From positions 1 to 34,485 of the forward strand of contig JAQSWS010000057.1 in NCBI GenBank assembly GCA_029266495.1: a stretch of 34,485 nucleotides of DNA, given 5' to 3'. Numbering within the stretch: the stretch's first letter is position 1; each line of letters begins with the position of its first letter. The notes below the pieces were generated by a model. It had not been told where the DNA came from. It saw nothing but the letters and a program-made list of their open reading frames with translations, and did no database searches. Origin of the DNA: Rariglobus sp. (lineage in GTDB: Bacteria; Verrucomicrobiota; Verrucomicrobiia; Opitutales; Opitutaceae). A program made the translations under genes and the position numbers. This document shows, piece by piece, positions 16,301-23,553 of this stretch.

Positions 16301-17699
16301 CCGAAAACTCATAATGCGGCGCGATTTCGCCACGGGTCAGGCCACGGACACGGTAGGTCCCCGGCTCCACGAAGCGTCCGGGGACGTTATACACCCCGTG
16401 CATCGCCGCGTCAGCATCGCGTCCGAGGTCGTCGGTGCCGTCCCACCAGACGATGTTTTCCCCCGCCTCAAAAAATGTATCCGCGACTAAATTACGCACG
16501 CGAAAACCATCCGTTCGCTCGATTACAAGTGTGACATAACCGGATTTATCCAGAGTGAATCGCACCGGGATCGGAGGCCGGGGTGCGGCATTTATCGAAG
16601 CTCCGGCGGTTTCGACAGAGCCGCCGGACAACGACTGGCCGCCCGGCGAAGTCACCGCGAACAGCTCGCCGAGCGCCACGCGGGGGGTCGCCGCCTTTAT
16701 TTGCAGGCGCAAGGCGCGTGTGGTGACCGGCCTGCCAAAAGCGAGTCGATTGGGCCAGAACTGGTTTGGCTGGCCCTGGGCCAGGCCCCGAAAAGCAGCC
16801 AGCGTCGTCCAGTCACGATCATCGGCATCACGGGGATTCACCCCCCCGGCGCCGGTGTAGGCTTGCACCTCGGCGGCGTCAAAAGCGGCTCCAAATGCGA
16901 TCAGACCATCGAGGCGCACCGGCGCAGGCCAGGCGAGAACGACACGCTCCACCGTGCCGGCGACCGGCTCGGCCTGGTGTTTACCCTGGTTGGTCCAGGG
17001 AGTGGCGCGATCACTGGCTCCGTTGACAATACGCTCCGCCCACTGGCTGTTGACGCCAGCCGAAGCCAGGGCGCGCGGAGCAAGATTGTCCCAGCGTTCC
17101 GCAGCGACCAGCACACCGCCAAGCGAGCCAGCGTAGCGCAAGTCGGTCTGCGGCGCGTGATGAGTGAAACGCAGCGCGCGCGTGGTCGTGCCGGGCGGCA
17201 GGGTCCACAACACATACTCATCGGCACCGGCCTCCGTTTTTTTTCCGCCGGTCCGTTCGGCGGATTGCCACTGGCCCTCGTCGTCGAGGTTGCCTGGATA
17301 ACGCGCGGAAGGCTTGAGCACGCTGAGTCGCCCGCCACCCAGCGAAATCACGCTGCCAACCGGAATTGATGAGCGAAAACCGATGCGCAGGTGACGCGGT
17401 CCGAAGGTCTTCGAATCGCCAAAAGCAAGGGCCGGGCCTCCTGGCTCGGTGCTCGCAGTCCAGATCACGGATTGCGGAAGCCGCGGCTGCCGGGTCCCCT
17501 CACCGATCGAATTCTCGCGTCCGTTTTCCCATTCGGCAAAGACCGAGGGATCAAGGTCGGCGGCCCTGACCGGGGTCGCAAATACAACGCCAGGCGCGGT
17601 GAGTTCGACCATAGGTGACGAAGCACCGGAATACGCGAGCGGCGTCGATCCGGCTGCGCAGGCAAAGATCAGGCCATAAGAAAAACGAGGCAGCGACAT
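13347..17699 (-). CDS. Giant secreted FlgD-like / NHL beta-propeller / CBM9-like protein
   Basis: About 1450 residues. I prefer ATG 17699 because MSLPRFSYGLIFACAAGS forms a signal peptide; ATG 17729 is possible, and a TTG at 17747 lies inside a terminator. Residues about 30-360 look like two discoidin-like sugar-binding sandwiches (RALRFTHHAP, TRALRLQIKAA). Near 380-460 is a FlgD-like Ig domain (VTLVIERTDGFRVRNLV, WWDGTDDLGRD). Near 700-790 are NHL/propeller repeats (GITLDETGRILISDRG, GLAVDSKGRIWVTEKDF). Around 935-955 is an EF-hand-like loop (DLNADAQVQPGE). The C-terminal 230 residues are CBM9-like (VDGSVDDWAG ... TYWHNKATGITSDVP). It is a paralogue of the gene at 23554-27540. It is probably an exported carbohydrate-binding or scaffold protein; no catalytic residues are apparent. 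It is coupled to the next gene by a four-base gap. Confidence 0.78.
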   Translation of the reverse strand: MSLPRFSYGLIFACAAGSTPLAYSGASSPMVELTAPGVVFATPVRAADLDPSVFAEWENGRENSIGEGTRQPRLPQSVIWTASTEPGGPALAFGDSKTFGPRHLRIGFRSSIPVGSVISLGGGRLSVLKPSARYPGNLDDEGQWQSAERTGGKKTEAGADEYVLWTLPPGTTTRALRFTHHAPQTDLRYAGSLGGVLVAAERWDNLAPRALASAGVNSQWAERIVNGASDRATPWTNQGKHQAEPVAGTVERVVLAWPAPVRLDGLIAFGAAFDAAEVQAYTGAGGVNPRDADDRDWTTLAAFRGLAQGQPNQFWPNRLAFGRPVTTRALRLQIKAATPRVALGELFAVTSPGGQSLSGGSVETAGASINAAPRPPIPVRFTLDKSGYVTLVIERTDGFRVRNLVADTFFEAGENIVWWDGTDDLGRDADAAMHGVYNVPGRFVEPGTYRVRGLTRGEIAPHYEFSAYATGNPPWNTTDSTGAWLANHTPPQAALFVPAADSPTGADVVYLGCFVTEGPAGLAWVDLEGRKLGGKRWIGGHWTAAPYLARDTGKKAVGGDVAYVASVWETAKGTGVPELRITALTKGEDRPVVLHRLGELSDGAKIGGAASEAKVDAEIGGLAVHDGVVVVALAAKNQLLFVGASKGEVLGAHPLAAPRGLAFDAQGRLLALTEGKLLRFASIKGAPGLSTPQTVISSGLEDPIGITLDETGRILISDRGRSHQVKVFSAEGRFVRAIGKPGAPKAGSYDPLRLQNPAGLAVDSKGRIWVTEKDFLPKRVSLWSPDGRLLKAFYGPGKYGGGGSLDPADRTRFYYADDDHGAMEFKIDWEKGTSLLSQVYYRPAAGDLKLAFRNAGPETALYRNGRRYFTNCYNSSPTGGTGTAFLFVERDGLARPAAAMGRARDWAVLKDARFEPRWPAGIDLNGRNPAPVFFIWSDLNADAQVQPGEVEFTPADSGGVTVMPDLAFCVARVGERALRFSPVSFSETGAPRYEFARAGVLADGVLRPASSGGDQALAAADGWSVVTLGMAPFERLSLSGAKDGVAKWSYPSLWPGLHASHRAPRPDRPGQVIGSTRLLGGLFEARGSDAGPFWGVNSNHGRISIFTKDGLLAATVFEDMRQGTLWRMPSSSRNMSLKGVSLGEENFWPTITGSSDGRVYLVDGARSALVRLDGMETIRRLPDAVLTVTKDDLDRSRAWQMEAEAARQRAAGGGVLKVELRSMAPVVDGSVDDWAGAFWVDIDKSGVSAYFSSTSKPYDITAAVAVAGDRLYAAWRTGSEKLAENSGEMPVAPFKTGGALDLMLGADPSAAPGRREPVAGDVRLLVAVVDGKPRALLYRAVVPGTREADKVPFSSPWRTVTFDRVDDVSSEVKFGAVGGNFEISIPLATIGLRPAPGVAVKGDIGILRGDASETTTRTYWHNKATGITSDVPAEAMLTPALWGEFKFIAR

Positions 17700-17745
17700 G
17701 GGGTGACACAGAGGGGTTAACAGAGGCATGGGAAACCGGCAGAAC

Positions 17746-17776
17746 AAAAAAAAGCGCCGGCCATAGGGACGGCGCC
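17746..17776 (-). terminator. Rho-independent terminator after the PEP-CTERM gene
   Basis: On the minus strand the arms GGCGCCG and CGGCGC (six perfect pairs; 17770-17775 and 17754-17759) enclose a ten-base loop and are followed directly by eight T residues (17746-17753). It lies about 45 bases after the PEP-CTERM stop and about 45 bases before ATG 17699 of the next gene. It would stop or attenuate transcription between the two. Confidence 0.8.
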
Positions 17777-17821
17777 TCGGCGCAGAGCGGGCTCATGCGC
17801 CCGGTCAAGGAAAGGTGTGTT

Positions 17822-18535
17822 TTAGCTGCGGATCAACCGGCGACGGAAAACGACAAGCCCAAGGGCGACTCCACCTGCGAGCACTGCATAGGTGGACGGT
17901 TCCGGAATAGCGGCGACCTCACCGCTCAGCACAAAATTATCAACCCGCACGGCATACGCGCTTGAACCCGAGTTGTCCTCAACGAAAAGGCGGAACTGCA
18001 CCCCGTCGAGGTTTTGGAAGAGACCACTGGTCAGCGAAATCGACCCCGTCTGGGTCCAGCCGTTGTTTTGACCGAGGATGGCAGCCTTGGTGAAGGAGGT
18101 GATACTGGTGGCGTAGTTGTCGACACTGGAACGCAGCGAAAAATTGGCGGATTCATCCACCACGGCCACGCTGCCGTTGTTGTTATAGGTATAGCTAAAG
18201 GAGATGCTTTGGAGGTTCAGAACCGAACCCGCGTTGGCCGTTACATTAAACGCAAAATAATCCGTGCTCGTCGCGGAGATCGCCTCGGTGATGAATGCGG
18301 AAGTGGCGAAAGCCGAGGGTGCGGGATTCCCGTTGACCCCGCTGAACGCGCTGGCGGTCACACCCGCGCCAAAGAGAAAATTGCTGGCGGTGAGGCCGGA
18401 ACCCGTGGTGGTCGGGGCCAGACGGGCGGCGGTGTCCGCACCGGTGAAACTGTATTGAACGAGGGTCACGGCGGAAGCCGTTTGAGCGAGAGCCGCGGCA
18501 GCGAGGACCAAGGCGAATCGAGTGAGCTTTTTCAT
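17822..18535 (-). CDS. PEP-CTERM sorting-domain protein
   Basis: 237 residues from ATG 18535. An ORF extended upstream to 18598 has no signal peptide at its start, whereas MKKLTRFALVLAAAALAQTA does. The mature part is Ser/Thr/Asn/Gly-rich and beta-like (SISFSYTYNNNGSVAV, VQFRLFVEDNSGSSA). The last 28 residues are a textbook PEP-CTERM signal: IPEPSTYAVLAGG, a hydrophobic segment to VVF, and RRRLIRS. Such proteins are exported, then processed by an exosortase and delivered to the envelope or extracellular matrix; no exosortase gene is in this window. It follows a conserved 24-base element (18644-18667) and is followed by a strong terminator, so it may be expressed as a separate high-level transcript. 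The ligand or role is unknown. Confidence 0.88.
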   Translation of the reverse strand: MKKLTRFALVLAAAALAQTASAVTLVQYSFTGADTAARLAPTTTGSGLTASNFLFGAGVTASAFSGVNGNPAPSAFATSAFITEAISATSTDYFAFNVTANAGSVLNLQSISFSYTYNNNGSVAVVDESANFSLRSSVDNYATSITSFTKAAILGQNNGWTQTGSISLTSGLFQNLDGVQFRLFVEDNSGSSAYAVRVDNFVLSGEVAAIPEPSTYAVLAGGVALGLVVFRRRLIRS

Positions 18536-18643
18536 GTTTTGTTGAGGCAATGGGGGGTGAAGCGGAAACCGGGATCGAAGAGGAGACTTCGCCGGCAATC
18601 AGAGTCTTGACGCGATCGGAAACTACGAAGCCGTGTCGCGCGT

Positions 18644-18667
18644 GCTCAATCGGAACACTTATTACAC
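18644..18667 (-). promoter_or_regulatory. Conserved upstream element, copy 1 (before PEP-CTERM gene)
   Basis: Read on the minus strand this is GTGTAATAAGTGTTC, three variable bases, then TTGAGC. It matches 19 of 24 positions with the element at 23512-23535. It starts 8 bases after the stop of the esterase gene and ends 108 bases before ATG 18535. The shared position, after one gene and before the next, suggests a promoter or operator. I could not fit it to a standard sigma-70 -35/-10 pair. Confidence 0.5.
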
Positions 18668-18674
18668 GGTGGCG

Positions 18675-20147
18675 CTATGGCCCCGAAACACGCACGCGGA
18701 TGAAACGCCGTCCTCCCGGCACCAAGGGTTCCGTGTCCCGGCAGGTTACTTTTTCGAAATAATCGTCCACCGGCAGCCCCGCACCGATTTGCACCGCACC
18801 GGCCGTCCAGATGGCGCCGGCGTTGAGATCCGAGGCTGTTTCGACCGTGTAAGCCACGTCAGCATGGCGGCGCCGAAGAAAAGTCAGCGCAAGTCTCTCG
18901 ATGCCCGCTTCGACGACCACGGATGCATGCGGTGAAACCACGCCCAGGCCGGCCAGAACGGGATCACCCCCGAGCGCGTATTCGAGCAGGTTGCACCGGC
19001 CGTCGGCATCGGGATCGGCCAGATCGGCCGCGGCGCCTTGGGAGGATGCCGAGCCGAACTTCGCATGACGCCAGGTCTCGATCATCGGCAGCGCCTGAAA
19101 GGCCTCGAACCAGCCGGCCGCGATCGCATTGTAACCGGACTGATTGGGATGCACGCCGTCGCTGGAAATCTGCGCCGGTGAATTCACCTTCGCCCGCATG
19201 TCGTAAAGCCACACCCGCCGGCCGGCGGCCCGGTGCGCCGCGACGAGGGAGGTCAGGCCGGCGTTATAGTCGAGCTGCCGCTGCTCCCGCGTTGCGGTGG
19301 TGCCGTAATAAGGCACCAGCGTGGAGACGATGATCAGCGCCGCCGGACGCAACGTGCCGAGTTTGTTCAAGAGCGCGTCCATCCGCGTGAGCGCGGCGGC
19401 GCCGGTCGAGCCGCCCGTGCCGATGTCGTTCGTGCCCGCCATGAGCAGAATCACATCGGGGTAGACCGGATCGCGCTCGCCCGCGACGCCCGTGAGCCAG
19501 CCGGTGGTGGCGCCGTCGAGACCGCCACTGATCTGGGAAATGGCGTAGCCGGCGTGACCCTCGTGGTGATCGTTGCCCGCCTCGGTGAGCAAGGGCGTGG
19601 CCGTCGTCGTCTCGCTGCCGGCATAGGAAATCGAGTAGCCGGCATTCTTCAGCCGCGTGTAGAGCGGATCGCGATAGCCGGCCTGGGTGCCGCCCGTGCC
19701 CCGCGTGATCGAATCGCCCAGCGGCATCACCACGATCGGAGGACGTTTGCGCGCGGCGGGTATGACGATTGCGGAGGTGAAAGCATGGGAGGACGCACCG
19801 CCGAATGTATCGATTGCCTTGATACGATAGGTGTAGCTCGTGGCGGCGGTGAGGCCAACATCCTCGATGCGCGTTAAATTCGGTTCCGTGATGATCACCG
19901 GCGCCCAGGCGCCGTCGGAGCCAGGGCGGCGCTCGATGACGAAACCGCTTTCGTTGGTGGATTGATCCGTCCAGGAAAGTCGCACCTGCGTCCAGGAGAC
20001 GGGGATCGCCATGAACGCTGCGGGCGCCACCGGCGCGGCCCGGCCGCACACCGGGGCCGCCATGGAGATCACGAGGCAAATCAGGGAACAGGCCGGAGTT
20101 AAGGTTCTGGGTTTTCTCCGAGTGCGCCGGCCTAGGTCCGTGGTCAT
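18675..20147 (-). CDS. Secreted FN3 - SGNH/GDSL hydrolase (probable carbohydrate esterase)
   Basis: 490 residues from ATG 20147. A signal segment (ACSLICLVISMAAPVCG, residues 19-35) is followed by a fibronectin type III domain at about 42-130 (VRLSWTDQSTNESGFVIER, YTYRIKAID). The SGNH hydrolase domain has block I GDSITRG (Ser146), block II EGHAGY (Gly199), block III GTND (Asn240) and block V SDGVHPNQSGY (Asp330, His333), so the catalytic set is complete. Next comes DADGRCNLLEYALGGDP, a short Asp-rich segment often seen in verrucomicrobial exoenzymes, then a C-terminal module (YTVETASDLN ... RRFIRVRV) like that of the heparinase gene. SGNH enzymes of this type usually deacetylate polysaccharides. 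Its start is 19 bases after the pectate-lyase-like stop, indicating one operon. Confidence 0.87.
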   Translation of the reverse strand: MTTDLGRRTRRKPRTLTPACSLICLVISMAAPVCGRAAPVAPAAFMAIPVSWTQVRLSWTDQSTNESGFVIERRPGSDGAWAPVIITEPNLTRIEDVGLTAATSYTYRIKAIDTFGGASSHAFTSAIVIPAARKRPPIVVMPLGDSITRGTGGTQAGYRDPLYTRLKNAGYSISYAGSETTTATPLLTEAGNDHHEGHAGYAISQISGGLDGATTGWLTGVAGERDPVYPDVILLMAGTNDIGTGGSTGAAALTRMDALLNKLGTLRPAALIIVSTLVPYYGTTATREQRQLDYNAGLTSLVAAHRAAGRRVWLYDMRAKVNSPAQISSDGVHPNQSGYNAIAAGWFEAFQALPMIETWRHAKFGSASSQGAAADLADPDADGRCNLLEYALGGDPVLAGLGVVSPHASVVVEAGIERLALTFLRRRHADVAYTVETASDLNAGAIWTAGAVQIGAGLPVDDYFEKVTCRDTEPLVPGGRRFIRVRVSGP

Positions 20148-20166
20148 AATGAGAAGCGAAAAACGA

Positions 20167-23100
20167 TCAGAGCCCGGGGAAGCTGCCGGGATCCTTGTAG
20201 TAGAGGGTCAAACCGTCGTAGTCGTTCACCGTCGTCGTGGACACTCCGAGGATGTCGCCGAACTTCCACGCGTCGCCGGCCAGCCAGCCGGTCGTGTTGG
20301 TCACGATGGTGGGATTGAGCGTGAACGTGGCCGTGCCGATCAGGTGGGTCGCAACCGTGGTGTCGATCGCGCCGGTGCCGGCGACGGCAAACAGCTTCAT
20401 GGTGGTGACGCCGGTCTGCGGATTCGTGGCGAAGGTTACACCGAGATGGTAAATCTGGCTGGCCGCAAAGCCCGCCGCGTAGGTGCCGGTGAGCGTGATG
20501 CCGCCGCCTCCGGCAGGCGTGACGACCTCCGATTTGATTGTTGTCGCGTTGTAGTTGTAGAAGGTCAGGCGGAGGCCGTTCGGAGTGTTGCCATTGTCGA
20601 TCGGCCGCATCGCGTTCGCGGCGAACGGCGTCTGGCCCGGACGCCAGAAGAAATCGAAGCCGCCATTCACCAGCCACTGGCCGCTGCGAAAGTCGAAGAG
20701 GCGCCCCCATGATGTGTGCGGCATCATCGGCGTGACTTGCAGCCGGGCGGCATTGGTGCCGGCGGGGACGCGCGTGAACCGAACGTAGGAACCGCTGCCG
20801 GCGGTGAACGGCGCGGTCGAGGTAATCGCCACGGTATTGCCTCCCGCGCCGGCCACCAAGGAACCAGTGCCTCCGCTTTCAAGCATGTCGCTGACGCCGC
20901 CCGTGCTTGTGCCGGTGCCGCTCATGACCGCTCTCTGAATCACGAGGTCGTCGTTCAAGTAGGTGCCGACCGAGGCATGCGTGGCGCCGGGCAGCGTGGC
21001 GTCCGACTTGGCGTTGGTGACGTTCAGGTTGAGCTGATTGCGGATCGAGGTCTGGTAGGTGTGGGTGTTAAGGAAGTAGGCGTTGACAGTGTTCACCGCG
21101 ACATTGTCGTCGAAGGTGGTCGCAAGCAGGCCGGCAAGGTTGGTCTCGGTGAACGTGGTCGCATCGTCCTTGCCCCAGTTGTTGAAGCCCTCGGTCAGGC
21201 CGCTGGCTCCGTCGGTTTTGTTGGGAATCCAGGCTTCCACCAGGTTGCGACGGAATTGATTGCCCATCACCGGCGTGCCGAGAAGCGAGTGGTTCTGCAC
21301 GAGATACAGTTGTGATGCGATGAGCGAAGCCCAGGTGTTCAGGGTATCCACACCGACATTATCGGTGATGATGTTGCTCCAACTCAGATTGAACCGGTTC
21401 TCGGCAAAGCGCTGGTCGGCGCGAAGCAGGACCGACCAGGTGGAGTCGGCGGAGAAATTCCCCACCACGGCATTGTCGTAGCTGCCGGTGTAGAGTGCGA
21501 TGGAGGCTTTCGCACTGGAAATATTGTTTCCCTTGATGAGATAGCGGGCGGCCAGATCGGAGAGCGCGTAAGTGCTGGCCGCCGTCGGGGTGACCGTCCA
21601 CGGCGCGGTCAGCGTGACGGTGTCGCTGGTGTTCGAGGAAATGAAGCGCATCTGGCCGGTGCCGGGGCCCTTGATGATCGCCACGACCTTGCCGATGTAG
21701 AAATCCGTCAGCCAGGTCCGGGCGGTATTCGTGAGTGTCGTCGCAGTAACGCTGGTGGGAACCCCATAATCATATTTCGTCCCGATATAGTTCTGGTTCA
21801 GGATGGATTCGCCGTCGTTGTGGAAGCAAAGGGGCAGGTTTTTTCCATCATAGACATTGCGCAGCACGGTGACGTCGGCGCCGGTGAACTCCGTTCCGCC
21901 CGACGTGGCCGCCGTCTCCCTGGAGGGAAACGGGAATGACTGATACGGGAATGCCCCGTCCCGGGTGAACCGGTTGTTCTCGACCAGCACGTGATCCATG
22001 TAAAGAAGCGAAAGCCGGGCATACCAGGAGGAGAACGTATTGTTCCTGAAAATACAGTGACGGCCGTAACTGTTGGGTGCGCTGAGGGCATTTGCGTTGC
22101 CGAAGCGAAAAAATGACGCGGTGCAATTCTGCGCGAGCACCCGGGTGTTGTTGAGCCCCTGGGGAATGAAAGCGCCCACGCGGATCCGGGAGGTTTGAAT
22201 ATCCCCGGTGTCAAAGACGCCCGCCTTCATGTTTATCTTCAGATTCGTGAAGAACACCTTTGAGCTGCCGGCGGAATGATTGCGAATCGAGGTCGGGTTG
22301 CCGGTCGATGCCGGGGTCATCTTGTGGTTGTAGGTAAACCCGGTCACGCCCGAGAGGCTCGCATCGAGCCCGCCGGTGCCCACCCCGATGGCGGTGACGT
22401 TCAGATAATCCGAGTAGTCGTCGATGATCGTCTGGTCGACACTCGCGCCCATGAGCACGACCCGGCTCTTCACGTTGAGCCCCGAACTCGTGGTCAGCTT
22501 GATGCGGTAGGTGCCGGCGGGAAGATACACCGTGCCGCCGTTTGGATGCAGGGCGGGGTTGCCCGCGTCGAGCAGGGCCTGGCGGATGATTGAGAGGGAG
22601 TCGATCGCGCCGGTATTATCCGCGCCGTAAGGTAGACCGGTGCTCGGATTGATGCTGGTGACAACATTGATGACGTTGGCGGCGATGGCCGCGTAGTCGG
22701 GCCCCCAAGGAACACCGAGCGCGAAGGGATCGGCGCCGCCGGGGCGGGCGAGCATCGTCAGCGCGGCGGTGGTGACGTCGAAGTTCGCGGTGGCGTTGTG
22801 GCCGAAACCGTTGCTCACCTTCACGGTGTAGGTCGTGCCGGGGACAATACCGGCCGGCGCCTGAACCTGCAGTTCGCAGCCGTCATTCGCGTAGGCGGCG
22901 ACGACAGTGGCCGCATAGGTGCTCGCGCCATTCACGAATGTGACCGCCGGCGTGGCGCCGGGCAGACGCAGGTTGCGGCCGAAAATACGGAAGGTGTAGC
23001 CGGGCGAGACTTCGGGATACTCGAAGGTCGTCGCGCGCGCGCGGTTGATCAGCACCGGTGCGCTGAGAACGCCCCCGGAGTCCTTCACCCAAAGCGCGTA

Positions 23101-23442
23101 GAGGCCCAGGGGCATCGTCTTGGGCAGCGCGGCGCTCAACGCTTGGGACGAACTGGTGATCAACGCGAGCTGCGTGGCCGGCGCGAGCGCCGTATCGGTC
23201 GTGAGCACGCGACGAAACCAGAGCTGCGCGCCGGCGCCAAAATCCTCACCTTGCACATAGACCGTGTCGCCGGGCGCGGCGGTTTCGGAGGAGTTCAAGA
23301 TGATCGGAACGGCATGGGCGGAGGAAAGGGCAAACGCGGAGAACGTCAGCGCGGACAGAAGCACGCCGAGGAAGCGCCGGACGGGGTGCGATCGTTGAAT
23401 GCGGACACGGCAATGCCGGCTGGGAACGGACGGGGTATTCAT
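20167..23442 (-). CDS. Secreted IPT - pectate-lyase-3 beta-helix - LamG-like protein
   Basis: 1091 residues from ATG 23442. A signal peptide (FLGVLLSALTFSAFALSSAHA) ends near residue 45. Two IPT/TIG-like sandwiches follow at about 48-230 (PGDTVYVQGEDFGAGAQLWF, TFRIFGRNLRLPG). From about 265 the sequence matches the start of pectate-lyase-3-type beta-helices (IIRQALLDAG, GGTVYLPAGTYRI, SRVVLMGAS), with helix-like repeats to about 760 (NCTASFFRFGNANAL, NNTFSSWYARLSLL, VLVENNRFTRDG). The last 250 residues resemble a LamG/concanavalin-like sheet (DFRSGQWLVNGG, YHLGVTFATNPQTG). It would be exported and act on a polysaccharide as a lyase or hydrolase; the beta-helix alone does not settle the reaction. 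It has the conserved element 23512-23535 in front and is 19 bases from the esterase gene. Confidence 0.8.
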   Translation of the reverse strand: MNTPSVPSRHCRVRIQRSHPVRRFLGVLLSALTFSAFALSSAHAVPIILNSSETAAPGDTVYVQGEDFGAGAQLWFRRVLTTDTALAPATQLALITSSSQALSAALPKTMPLGLYALWVKDSGGVLSAPVLINRARATTFEYPEVSPGYTFRIFGRNLRLPGATPAVTFVNGASTYAATVVAAYANDGCELQVQAPAGIVPGTTYTVKVSNGFGHNATANFDVTTAALTMLARPGGADPFALGVPWGPDYAAIAANVINVVTSINPSTGLPYGADNTGAIDSLSIIRQALLDAGNPALHPNGGTVYLPAGTYRIKLTTSSGLNVKSRVVLMGASVDQTIIDDYSDYLNVTAIGVGTGGLDASLSGVTGFTYNHKMTPASTGNPTSIRNHSAGSSKVFFTNLKINMKAGVFDTGDIQTSRIRVGAFIPQGLNNTRVLAQNCTASFFRFGNANALSAPNSYGRHCIFRNNTFSSWYARLSLLYMDHVLVENNRFTRDGAFPYQSFPFPSRETAATSGGTEFTGADVTVLRNVYDGKNLPLCFHNDGESILNQNYIGTKYDYGVPTSVTATTLTNTARTWLTDFYIGKVVAIIKGPGTGQMRFISSNTSDTVTLTAPWTVTPTAASTYALSDLAARYLIKGNNISSAKASIALYTGSYDNAVVGNFSADSTWSVLLRADQRFAENRFNLSWSNIITDNVGVDTLNTWASLIASQLYLVQNHSLLGTPVMGNQFRRNLVEAWIPNKTDGASGLTEGFNNWGKDDATTFTETNLAGLLATTFDDNVAVNTVNAYFLNTHTYQTSIRNQLNLNVTNAKSDATLPGATHASVGTYLNDDLVIQRAVMSGTGTSTGGVSDMLESGGTGSLVAGAGGNTVAITSTAPFTAGSGSYVRFTRVPAGTNAARLQVTPMMPHTSWGRLFDFRSGQWLVNGGFDFFWRPGQTPFAANAMRPIDNGNTPNGLRLTFYNYNATTIKSEVVTPAGGGGITLTGTYAAGFAASQIYHLGVTFATNPQTGVTTMKLFAVAGTGAIDTTVATHLIGTATFTLNPTIVTNTTGWLAGDAWKFGDILGVSTTTVNDYDGLTLYYKDPGSFPGL

Positions 23443-23511
23443 GCGGGGTAAAAGGCCCGGCTACGCTTCATGCGCAGAGGAGCCGGCCCACGCTGCGACG
23501 CTGCGTCGCAC

Positions 23512-23535
23512 GCTCAAATTGAACACTTACGACAC
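23512..23535 (-). promoter_or_regulatory. Conserved upstream element, copy 2 (before beta-helix gene)
   Basis: The minus strand reads GTGTCGTAAGTGTTC, three variable bases, then TTGAGC, sharing GTGT, TAAGTGTTC and TTGAGC with the copy at 18644-18667. It lies 18 bases after the stop of the giant gene and ends 69 bases before ATG 23442. A perfect seven-base inverted repeat with a three-base loop (23494-23510) sits just downstream, toward the gene. A promoter or operator role is inferred from the conserved placement. Confidence 0.5.
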
Positions 23536-23553
23536 AGCACCCCGCCCCGCCCG

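Noticed and set aside
17700-17747. TTG start at 17747 for the giant secreted protein
   Set aside because: The codon lies within the T-run of the terminator; ATG 17699 gives a better signal peptide.
19264-20079. 271-codon minus-strand frame overlapping the esterase gene
   Set aside because: It lies in a shifted frame within the SGNH gene, with Arg/His-rich composition; the SGNH blocks are all in the other frame.
23494-23510. Perfect seven-base inverted repeat with three-base loop
   Set aside because: No T-run follows on either strand, so I do not call it a terminator; it is noted only as context of the upstream element.
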